Below, in pieces: positions 1 to 5,010 of a stretch of 7,081 nt of DNA; positions within the stretch are counted from its first letter, which is position 1; every line of letters begins with the position of its first letter. The notes below the pieces were generated by a model. The model was not told the DNA's origin. It made no database searches and saw nothing but the letters and a program-made list of their open reading frames with translations. The stretch is from the NCBI GenBank assembly GCA_035252155.1, contig DATFDL010000103.1:1-7081 (forward strand), given 5' to 3'. Both the position numbers and the translations under genes were made by a program. The stretch is from JAICLL01 sp035252155 (GTDB lineage Bacteria > Planctomycetota > Planctomycetia > Pirellulales > JAICIG01).

Positions 1-1343
1 TCGGACGCGGCAGAAGTCTGTGCTACAGGTTGGCCCGGCAGCGCGCTGCCCGACTGGGCGGCCGGCTGCTGCGTTGCCGCAGGCTGCGCGGGCGTCGCGG
101 CCGGCTCCTGGCCCGCAGGCAGCGTTGCCGCGGCGCTACGGCCCGTGTTGGGATCGCTGTCTTGGCCGCCGCTAAAGCTCGGCAACACGACCAAGAGCGA
201 CAATCCGATTAGCCCGATGCCCGCCCACGAAACGCGGTACGAAGTGCTTTCGCGCAGAATCATGATCAATCTCCTTTCCAAGGTGTGTCGGGCGACGTTG
301 CCCATGGCGACGGCGGGCATGGCCGCCGGCGCCAACGAAACGAATTCGGTCACTTCAATCAAGGCCCGGGCATACGTGCGCCGCCCCGAGGGGAGCAGGC
401 CGACCACCCAGGCGTCACAGGCCAGTTCGGCGTTTTCACGCAGTTGATGGCGCACATACCAATAGAGCGGGTTGAACCACCAGAGCAGCTCGCCCGCCAG
501 CACGAGCCAGGCGACCCAATGATCGCGCCGCCGCAGGTGCGCCAGCTCGTGCAGCAACACCACTTGGCGGGCTTCGGCCGAAAGCTGATCGCCCAGGGCC
601 GCGGGCCAAATCAAGCACGGCCGGCCGACGGCGCAGACCAGCGGCGAGCAGGCTGCCGGAGTGACGACTACGCGCGGCGGACGAACGCCCAAGCGGGCGG
701 CGACCTGGCCCACCAGACGCTCGAGCCAGGCGGGGGCCGGCGACGATTGTTTTTTGATCAGCCGTGCCAGTCGGGCCACTCGGATCGACTCGATGATCGC
801 CAACGGAATCGCGCCCAGCAGCCAACCGGCCAGCAACAGATAGCCGGCGCGTGGCAGCCATCGCGCGGCGACATGGTTCGCGACCTCATGATCGCTTAAG
901 TAGCGAGCGTCGTCGTGGCTTGCATCACCGGCGAGGCGGCCAAATTCGCTCTCATCACTTCGAGTTCGCACTGCGTCGATCAACTCCGCCTCGACCGGCT
1001 CCGCGGAGGCGAAAAAAGTTTGCTCGGCAACGAAATCGGGGGCGCCGTCGAGCATCTCGGCATCGAGCGGGTCATCGTTGGGAACGATGCCAGCGGCCGG
1101 CCCAGAAAACTCCGCAGCTTCGGCGCCGTCGATTTGCGCCGGCTCGGCCCACTGGGCCAGCCCGCCTTCGATCACACGAGGCAGCCGATACCAGGCCAGC
1201 GGTGGCGTGAGCAGCTTCACAAGCACCAGCAGCCACAGGGCATGTTTGACCGCCGGCGAGAACCGACCGAGCCGGCAAAGCGCCGCCACGACGGCGGTGA
1301 GCACCGTCGCAACGCAGGCGGTTTGTACAGTCCACCACAACAT
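1..1343 (-). CDS. BlaR1-type M56 family membrane metallopeptidase (3' end beyond window)
   Basis: The frame is open from the ATG at 1343 to the window edge (447 codons), so the C-terminus is missing. In BlaR1/MecR1 proteins a signal makes the membrane zinc protease act, directly or indirectly, on the partner BlaI repressor. Hydrophobic segments lie near residues 1-25, 35-55, 165-187 and 373-391. The zinc motif HELAH is at 265-269 and is followed by LRRRDH; the third ligand is probably E306 in ENAELACD (304-310), preceded by WWFNPLYW. These are family hallmarks. Between spans 2 and 3 lies a hydrophilic, acidic stretch of about 100 residues (57-160). After span 4 the chain becomes Ala/Pro/Gln-rich (about 400-447), like a linker to an extracytoplasmic domain that is not visible here. 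The gene starts 14 bases after the repressor's stop codon, so the two are surely co-transcribed. The ligand cannot be read from the sequence; such pairs in planctomycetes need not respond to beta-lactams. Confidence 0.93.
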   Translation of the reverse strand, partial: MLWWTVQTACVATVLTAVVAALCRLGRFSPAVKHALWLLVLVKLLTPPLAWYRLPRVIEGGLAQWAEPAQIDGAEAAEFSGPAAGIVPNDDPLDAEMLDGAPDFVAEQTFFASAEPVEAELIDAVRTRSDESEFGRLAGDASHDDARYLSDHEVANHVAARWLPRAGYLLLAGWLLGAIPLAIIESIRVARLARLIKKQSSPAPAWLERLVGQVAARLGVRPPRVVVTPAACSPLVCAVGRPCLIWPAALGDQLSAEARQVVLLHELAHLRRRDHWVAWLVLAGELLWWFNPLYWYVRHQLRENAELACDAWVVGLLPSGRRTYARALIEVTEFVSLAPAAMPAVAMGNVARHTLERRLIMILRESTSYRVSWAGIGLIGLSLLVVLPSFSGGQDSDPNTGRSAAATLPAGQEPAATPAQPAATQQPAAQSGSALPGQPVAQTSAAS

Positions 1344-1357
1344 GGTTTATCCGATTG

Positions 1358-1789
1358 CTAATCCCTCGGCGGGGGTTTGCGACGGGCTTTTTTGGCCGTC
1401 GCCACAGGTTTTGGTTCCATGTCATCGAGCAGCTTGCGCAGGTCGTCGATCTCTTCGGGCGAAAAGCGATGATTCTGAACCAGCGCCTGGACGAGCGGCG
1501 TGGCGGCGCCTTCGCAGAGGTCTTCGGCCAGCCGGCTCAGCCGCTGCCGCAACAGCTTGTCGCGAGACACCACCGGCCGGAAGACATGCGCTAGCTGGCT
1601 CTTGTCGCTTTCGACATATCCTTTGGCCTCGAGCCGCGTGAGCAGCGTCAGTACAGTGGTATACGCCCAGCGCCGCTTTCGTCGCCGCAGCGCGTCGTTA
1701 ATTTCGCGGACCGTGCCCGAGCCGAGCTCCCAGAGAGCCTTCAGCACGTCGAGTTCCGTTTCGCTGACGGGGCTTGGTCGGTGGCTCAT
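1358..1789 (-). CDS. BlaI/MecI/CopY-family transcriptional repressor
   Basis: A 143-residue winged-helix repressor of the normal length for BlaI/MecI. The N-terminal half carries the DNA-binding domain: the first helices begin at SETELDVLKALWELG (9-23), the TVREINDAL helix is at 26-34, and the recognition helix WAYTTVLTLLTRLEAKG (41-57) is highly typical. The wing is about 63-77. The C-terminal half (78-124), ending SPEEIDDLRKLLDDM, matches the dimerisation region. A basic, proline-rich tail (126-142) is extra. These proteins dimerise and sit on dyads in their own promoter until the M56 partner triggers their inactivation. The partner follows 14 bases downstream, and a promoter with two dyads lies about 120 bases upstream (1886-1936), which fits autorepression. 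There is no convincing Shine-Dalgarno before the ATG. Residues A102-L103 appear to replace the Asn-Phe cleavage pair of the staphylococcal repressors. Confidence 0.96.
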   Translation of the reverse strand: MSHRPSPVSETELDVLKALWELGSGTVREINDALRRRKRRWAYTTVLTLLTRLEAKGYVESDKSQLAHVFRPVVSRDKLLRQRLSRLAEDLCEGAATPLVQALVQNHRFSPEEIDDLRKLLDDMEPKPVATAKKARRKPPPRD

Positions 1790-1885
1790 GAACAGGATTC
1801 GGGATGCAGGGACCCGGCAAGGGAATGATCGGGTCGTCCTTTTCCGCGCCTCTCTGGTAGTGCGCCCCTTTGCTGTCTGCCCAAG

Positions 1886-1929
1886 CTACTACAAGGTGTC
1901 GGAGGGCATCCTACTACACTCTGTGGGAG
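1886..1929. promoter_or_regulatory. Two BlaI-like operator dyads, 25 bp apart
   Basis: Two direct copies of an imperfect dyad: CTACTACA-AGG-TGTCGGAG (1886-1904) and CTACTACA-CTC-TGTGGGAG (1911-1929). Within each copy the arms pair at 6 of 8 positions. The two copies match each other apart from the 3-bp centre and one base of the right arm. The TACTACA half-site resembles that of Bla/Mec operators. The right copy covers most of the -35/-10 spacer and overlaps the -10; the left copy covers the predicted start site. This is the layout expected for autorepression by the BlaI-type protein encoded just downstream. Binding itself is inferred. Confidence 0.7.
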
Positions 1930-1936
1930 GTGTCAA
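1908..1936 (-). promoter_or_regulatory. Sigma70-type promoter of the repressor-M56 operon
   Basis: On the minus strand there is a perfect -35 TTGACA (1936-1931), a 17-bp spacer and a -10 TAGGAT (1913-1908). The predicted start is near 1901, giving a leader of about 110 bases before the ATG at 1789. The -35 begins only 10 bases after the stop codon of the upstream phosphotransferase gene, so the regulator operon has its own promoter. Dyad sequences overlap both the spacer/-10 and the start site. Confidence 0.78.
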
Positions 1937-1946
1937 GAGGAGACTC

Positions 1947-2960
1947 TCATTCGCCATAATCTCGGTGGTAGATGGCCAAAAACTGCTCGTGTTCCTGCTG
2001 CTTCCGCGCGCGAACTTCGGCCTGCAATTCGGGCACTTTACGGGCCTCGACCCAGTCGGCCAGGACATCGATCACGTACTCCAACACCTGCGCCTGGCGA
2101 TAGATGCGCATGCGCACGGAAAACGCCTCGTCTTTTGGATGACGCAGCCAGGAGTCTGGCCAGGGCCGAGCGGCATCACCGTGCGACGCGTTGCCGCACG
2201 ACAGCGGGAATAGCACGGTGGAAACATCCAAGGCCGGATCGCCAAGACCCAGGCTGTCCCAGTCGAGGATGTACCACTGGCCGTTCGGGCGAACTAGGAA
2301 GTTGTTCCACCACAAGTCCCAATGGATAGCACTTTGTGCGAGCCCGCCGAATGCTCCCGAATCACGCGCCGCCTGGTCGAGGCGCTCGAGCCGATCGGCC
2401 ATCCAAGCCAGCCGAGAGGACGGCACGAACGGCGGACGTTCAGCTCGAATGATCTCCAAGTCTTCCCGCAACATCTGGGTGCGCGCCAGGAGGCAATCGA
2501 GGTGGCTGTTCACAGTGGCGTGCGGAGTTAGGCGGAATGCGAGCCCGGTGTCGGCATGGAGACGTTCGACACAGTCCAACACTTCGGCGACCACATTTGG
2601 CATCCGAAATCCATCGAGGAAGACGCCGTCGATGAACGCAAAGACGGGCCCTTCATAAGCGGTGCCATCGATAGTCAACCAACCGACCATTGGTGGCGCG
2701 TGATACTCCTGCTCGAGTAGGTCGTGAATGCTTTGCCAGCGGCGCAACTCGGACTTCTGCCGCGGATCGTCCGTCAGCTTCACGTGTAATCGCCGCTGGC
2801 CATCCTGCACCGAGAACGAGGGCGTGCCAAAGCCGCCCCAGTTGAGCACGTACTCGGCAACGAGGGCGTCCGGCTGAATCCCAAATTCCCCGGCCGCGGC
2901 GCGCAGAGCCCGCTCAACCAGCGGCGTAAGCTCTCGGATTGGCAAACGGTCGCGCGACAT
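1947..2960 (-). CDS. Aminoglycoside phosphotransferase (APH)-family kinase
   Basis: A 337-residue protein with the APH/choline-kinase fold, which transfers the ATP gamma-phosphate to small hydroxylated substrates. The catalytic motif is HWDLWWNN (213-220), fitting HxDxxxxN with D215 as catalytic base and N220 as metal ligand. The metal-binding LDWDSLGLGDPALDVS follows at 232-247, with D233 and D235. VKL (60-62) near the N-terminus is the likely ATP-contacting lysine, after a WGGFGTPSFSV stretch in the glycine-loop position. The last 60 residues are helical and charged. The start is the ATG at 2960, with only a weak GAG upstream. It follows the acetyltransferase gene by 57 bases on the same strand, and I see no separate promoter, so co-transcription is likely. 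Members of this fold act on aminoglycosides, macrolides, homoserine, thiamine, choline or sugars; the substrate here is not determined by sequence. Confidence 0.9.
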   Translation of the reverse strand: MSRDRLPIRELTPLVERALRAAAGEFGIQPDALVAEYVLNWGGFGTPSFSVQDGQRRLHVKLTDDPRQKSELRRWQSIHDLLEQEYHAPPMVGWLTIDGTAYEGPVFAFIDGVFLDGFRMPNVVAEVLDCVERLHADTGLAFRLTPHATVNSHLDCLLARTQMLREDLEIIRAERPPFVPSSRLAWMADRLERLDQAARDSGAFGGLAQSAIHWDLWWNNFLVRPNGQWYILDWDSLGLGDPALDVSTVLFPLSCGNASHGDAARPWPDSWLRHPKDEAFSVRMRIYRQAQVLEYVIDVLADWVEARKVPELQAEVRARKQQEHEQFLAIYHRDYGE

Positions 2961-3017
2961 TGTGTCGTCTCGGATCTGTTCGGTCGTCTCATCATCGAGG
3001 AGTGATGGCGCTGATGC

Positions 3018-3482
3018 TCAGACCAAGTCTTTCTTGTAGAGAACCAGCCGCATGGTTTCTTCATAGCCGAGGCGGACGTGTGCTTGCTGGCTGGTGATGT
3101 TGAGCAGTTCTGCGTCGGAGGCCATTTGGCGGCAGCCCTTCGACCGCGCCCAGCATTCGGCGGCGTGCACGAGCGCTCGTCCTATCCCCTGCCGCCGGGA
3201 ATCGGCATCAACATACCAGCTTTCCAGGTATCCGACGGGCATGGCCTCGCAATTCACCGCCCAAGGGCGAACCGATGCTTCGACGAAACCACACAGGCCA
3301 CCGGATGTCCGCTGCGCCACGAAGATGGCGTCAGAATCGCTTGCCAGGCAAGCATCCATCTCTCGCTCATTTTGCTCGCTTGGACAATCAGGGAAGAGCA
3401 TGGTTCGCATTCTGAGCCATTCGCCCCGGTCGCCGCTGTTTCCTTCACGAACAGAGACATTGGCACCACCTGGCTCCGCCAT
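3018..3482 (-). CDS. AAC(6')-I-type GNAT acetyltransferase
   Basis: From the ATG at 3482 the product is 154 residues, the usual size of AAC(6')-I enzymes, which acetylate the 6'-amine of aminoglycosides with acetyl-CoA. Conserved features in order: VREGNSGDRGEWLRMR at the N-terminus, the FVEASVRPW block (66-74), PVGYLESWYVD (82-92), the acetyl-CoA loop RRQGIGRAL (96-104) and the closing MASDAELLNITSQQAH then LGYEE (120-142). This combination is characteristic of the AAC(6') branch rather than generic GNATs. The start at 3482 is chosen because a GGAG lies 6 bases before it and family homology begins a few residues later. The frame stays open upstream to a GTG at 3647, with further ATGs at 3569 and 3533, so an N-terminal extension of up to 55 residues is possible. 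The APH-like gene follows at 57 bases. Aminoglycoside activity is inferred, not shown. Confidence 0.82.
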   Translation of the reverse strand: MAEPGGANVSVREGNSGDRGEWLRMRTMLFPDCPSEQNEREMDACLASDSDAIFVAQRTSGGLCGFVEASVRPWAVNCEAMPVGYLESWYVDADSRRQGIGRALVHAAECWARSKGCRQMASDAELLNITSQQAHVRLGYEETMRLVLYKKDLV

Positions 3483-3594
3483 AGCCAACTCCGGTGAATC
3501 TTCCCCGATATATGCCTTGGCCTCGTCGTGCATTCCTTGCAGCTCTCGCTTCGTTTCGTGGTCTGGCATGGACTCCACAATTACCGGCGGCGGG

Positions 3595-3930
3595 TCATCT
3601 TGAAGCTTGATTTTGCTGAGCGCCGGCGGTCGGCGCGGGCGCGTCACCGGGCAGTGAGCCGGTCGAGCGACGAGAATGTCTCACCCTGGCCAAAAGCCTT
3701 ACCGCGCCTACGATGACGGCGGTCTGGATCACGATGCCAGCCACAAGGCAAAAAAGGCTGCCAGGAAGCGCGGCGTCAAATTGTCGGCCTGTCTCAGTAA
3801 AAATCGAATCAGCATGACACAGCCATGCCCAGGGATACAACGACAGCCAAAAGAACGGTGAAAGGAAGATCCGATGCGCGAACGCGAACAGGGCCATGCC
3901 GACGAGCCAGTGTTTGATGGAGAACTTCAT
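3595..3930 (-). CDS. Small two-span membrane protein, unknown function
   Basis: A 111-residue product from the ATG at 3930 (MKFSIKHWLVG). I do not recognise the family. There is a long aromatic-rich hydrophobic stretch at about 8-38 with several Trp and Phe, a short polar loop (39-53), a second clear membrane segment at about 55-82, then a basic turn (ARVRHSRRS) and a disordered Pro/Ala/Gln-rich tail. The basic residues after span 2 suggest that the C-terminus is cytoplasmic. A TTG at 3960 could extend it by 10 residues, but the ATG gives a cleaner start just before the hydrophobic region. Its promoter (4058-4086) carries the shared AGAC-N5-GTCT dyad, which argues that this is a real, regulated gene. 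The acetyltransferase ATG lies 112 bases after its stop, so the two may share a transcript. Confidence 0.6.
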   Translation of the reverse strand: MKFSIKHWLVGMALFAFAHRIFLSPFFWLSLYPWAWLCHADSIFTETGRQFDAALPGSLFCLVAGIVIQTAVIVGAVRLLARVRHSRRSTGSLPGDAPAPTAGAQQNQASR

Positions 3931-4057
3931 GGCTTCGCAACCAGGTGATTCACGGTGCAAGATTTCTGGACTGTGGACTCAAGGGATGGCTGCTGTCTTT
4001 GGTTATCTGAGATCGCTTTGGACGCTGCGGACGACGAGGCGTCCCGACAAGATTTCA
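3931..4057 (-). other. Leader of the two-span membrane protein gene
   Basis: About 120 bases lie between the predicted transcription start (near 4051) and the ATG at 3930. I see no credible coding frame, no strong Shine-Dalgarno (only GAAG close to the ATG) and no riboswitch-like structure by eye. The larger gene-free stretch 3931-4228 holds this leader, the promoter with its dyad (4058-4086) and a GC-rich perfect inverted repeat (4142-4160). Confidence 0.4.
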
Positions 4058-4086
4058 ACCATAAGACACCCTGTCTTGTGCGTCAA
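4058..4086 (-). promoter_or_regulatory. Promoter of the two-span membrane protein gene
   Basis: On the minus strand: -35 TTGACG (4086-4081), a 17-bp spacer and -10 TATGGT (4063-4058). The spacer ends with a dyad that abuts the -10, in exactly the register seen at the promoters of the genes starting at 4844 and 6540. The predicted start is near 4051. Confidence 0.6.
4063..4077. promoter_or_regulatory. Operator dyad AGAC-N5-GTCT (single strong copy)
   Basis: A perfect inverted repeat AAGACA-CCC-TGTCTT fills the promoter spacer, ending at the -10 and leaving 4 bp to the -35. A degenerate second copy may lie just downstream (4043-4055, read as TGAAATCTTGTCG on the minus strand), where the two sibling promoters have a full second dyad. 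A protein bound here would block RNA polymerase, so this is presumably a repressor site. Confidence 0.62.
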
Positions 4087-4141
4087 CGGTTCGTGGCAGA
4101 CGGTACTGCCCAACGGTTCGTCACCCCGCTGGCCACTTGCC

Positions 4142-4160
4142 TCGCCCTCGCCGAGGGCGA
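4142..4160. repeat. 19-bp perfect inverted repeat, possible hairpin/terminator
   Basis: TCGCCCTCGCCGAGGGCGA has 9-bp perfect arms around one central base. As RNA it would form a stem of about 7 bp with a 5-base loop. It lies after the ORF ending at 4229 and before the promoter at 4086, a sensible place for a terminator of the upstream unit. There is no U-tract after it on the minus strand (GGCAAG follows), and only AAAA follows on the plus strand, so intrinsic termination is uncertain. Confidence 0.35.
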
Positions 4161-4228
4161 AAAGGCAGAAACAGCCGGAAATGTCGAGAAAAACGAGCAA
4201 GCCGAAAAATCAAAGGCGCGGCTGACGT

Positions 4229-4387
4229 TCATGATTCGTCGAGCACGTCGCAGGCCGCCTGGGCGCCGTGCTCGTGCCGCATCTGCTCGGCCACGAACGA
4301 CGCTTGCTGAGCATAAGACAGAAGCCCCCAACCGTGGAAAGTTTCACTTGTTGACCGACACGCTCGCCCGACGTCGGCACGATTCAT
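4229..4387 (-). CDS. Possible small ORF or frame-shifted tail of the preceding gene
   Basis: From an ATG at 4387 this would encode 52 residues ending SYAQQASFVAEQMRHEHG then AQAACDVLDES. It overlaps the end of the 166-residue gene (stop at 4344) by 44 bases in another frame. The last part looks coding: 22 consecutive codons (GCG of the QQAS segment to the GAC before the final Glu-Ser) all end in G or C, as expected for real genes in this GC-rich DNA. The first 15 residues do not look convincing and no ribosome-binding site is visible. It may be a short translationally coupled gene, or the true C-terminus of the upstream protein displaced by a frameshift (mutation or sequencing error). I do not recognise the sequence. 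Confidence 0.35.
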   Translation of the reverse strand: MNRADVGRACRSTSETFHGWGLLSYAQQASFVAEQMRHEHGAQAACDVLDES

Positions 4388-4844
4388 AAAGCGGCTGATA
4401 ACCGAAATGCTCCTCGAGATTCGGAACCAGATCTTGCAAGGCATCCACAAGGAAAGCGCATTCGTCGTCGGTAAGTGCGTCTGCGGTCAGTTCGTCTGCG
4501 CCGTGACACCTACTGAGGAGCGATAAGCAACGACACCAGCGGCGCACTTCGTCTAGTTCCGATTCGTCGAGTTCTTCGGGGCCGCAATGGTACATCTGAT
4601 GCGACTGAAACCAAACGCGCCAGTCTCGTTCCTGCCAGGAGGCGGCTTCGCTTGTGGCGCTGGGAGCCATTGAACCGCTAGGGGCTGGCGGAACAACGAC
4701 GAATGCCAGAATCGCAAGCGTAACGGCATATACGAGTTGGCCGCCCAGCCGTGGGGTGTTGCTCAAGCGGCCGAGCGCCGTGGCCCAATACCGCCAGGCT
4801 CTCTCAAGGTCCGCTTTGGGGTAGCAGGCATGTGGTGACGGCAT
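4344..4844 (-). CDS. Single-span membrane protein with Cys/His-rich domain, unknown
   Basis: A 166-residue product from the ATG at 4844; no family recognised. The first 35 residues are soluble and helical (ADLERAWRYWATALGRL). One clear membrane segment follows at 36-53 (LVYAVTLAILAFVVVPP), then a Ser/Ala/Pro linker (54-69) and a C-terminal domain of about 95 residues. That domain is acidic and unusually rich in Cys and His: H86, C87, C104, C106, C113, H114, C129 and C156. Clusters such as WCRCLSLLSRCH suggest metal binding or disulphides, though no standard zinc-finger spacing is evident. The gene stands alone behind a promoter with two AGAC-N5-GTCT dyads (4876-4917), so tight regulation is likely. 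The ORF at 4387-4229 may be its displaced C-terminal extension. Confidence 0.72.
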   Translation of the reverse strand: MPSPHACYPKADLERAWRYWATALGRLSNTPRLGGQLVYAVTLAILAFVVVPPAPSGSMAPSATSEAASWQERDWRVWFQSHQMYHCGPEELDESELDEVRRWCRCLSLLSRCHGADELTADALTDDECAFLVDALQDLVPNLEEHFGYQPLYESCRRRASVSVNK

Positions 4845-4875
4845 CGCAGAACCTCCGAAAGTAGGTAGTTGATAC

Positions 4876-4907
4876 AGACATAATGTCTGAGATAAGACAG
4901 TTCGTCT
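4876..4907. promoter_or_regulatory. Paired AGAC-N5-GTCT operators
   Basis: Two dyads: AGAC-AGTTC-GTCT (4895-4907), inside the spacer and abutting the -10, and AGAC-ATAAT-GTCT (4876-4888), over the predicted start. The second extends to a 15-bp inverted repeat CAGACAT-A-ATGTCTG (4875-4889). Centres are 19 bp apart. The positions fit repression by a dimeric protein binding twice. Confidence 0.68.
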
Positions 4908-4917
4908 GTAATGTCAA
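4889..4917 (-). promoter_or_regulatory. Promoter of the Cys/His-rich membrane protein gene
   Basis: On the minus strand: perfect -35 TTGACA (4917-4912), a 17-bp spacer and a poor -10 TATCTC (4894-4889). The predicted start is near 4882, about 38 bases before the ATG at 4844. The weak -10 is the least certain part. The identical spacing and dyad register in the two sibling promoters support the assignment. Confidence 0.6.
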
Positions 4918-5010
4918 GACTCCATGCCAAAAACTGACCCAGGGCATCTAGGACCGTGACCCGCTTCGCTATCCGTACTGCCTAGTGGGCAATCCCGAGT
5001 GATGACGTGT

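Noticed and set aside
28..135. Repetitive GCCGGC/GCAGGC-rich DNA as a possible tandem repeat element
   Set aside because: It encodes the Ala/Pro/Gln-rich linker of the M56 protein in frame. The repetitiveness follows from low-complexity protein sequence and has no regular unit length.
261..277. Strong Shine-Dalgarno (AAGGAG) 7 bases before an in-frame ATG at 263 inside the M56 gene, suggesting an internally started C-terminal product
   Set aside because: The residues encoded (ERRLIMIL) correspond to a motif commonly conserved at this place in M56 proteins, so the purine run is explained by Glu-Arg-Arg codons. Internal initiation remains possible but is not needed.
30..899. Several plus-strand open frames over the M56 gene
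   Set aside because: They are mirror frames of a clearly recognisable minus-strand M56 protein, rich in Arg and Ala, with no domain-like sequence.
1500..2213. A 237-codon plus-strand open frame spanning the repressor gene and its promoter
   Set aside because: It crosses the repressor gene, its promoter and the phosphotransferase gene, and its translation is Arg/Ser-rich with no family resemblance.
4003..4200. Minus-strand 65-codon frame starting with TTG
   Set aside because: It runs straight through the promoter and operator at 4058-4086 and the inverted repeat at 4142-4160, has a poor start and no recognisable protein character.
4960..5000. Short inverted repeat TGCC...GGCA after the TPR gene as a terminator
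   Set aside because: Only 4 bp of stem and no T-run on the minus strand; not distinguishable from chance.
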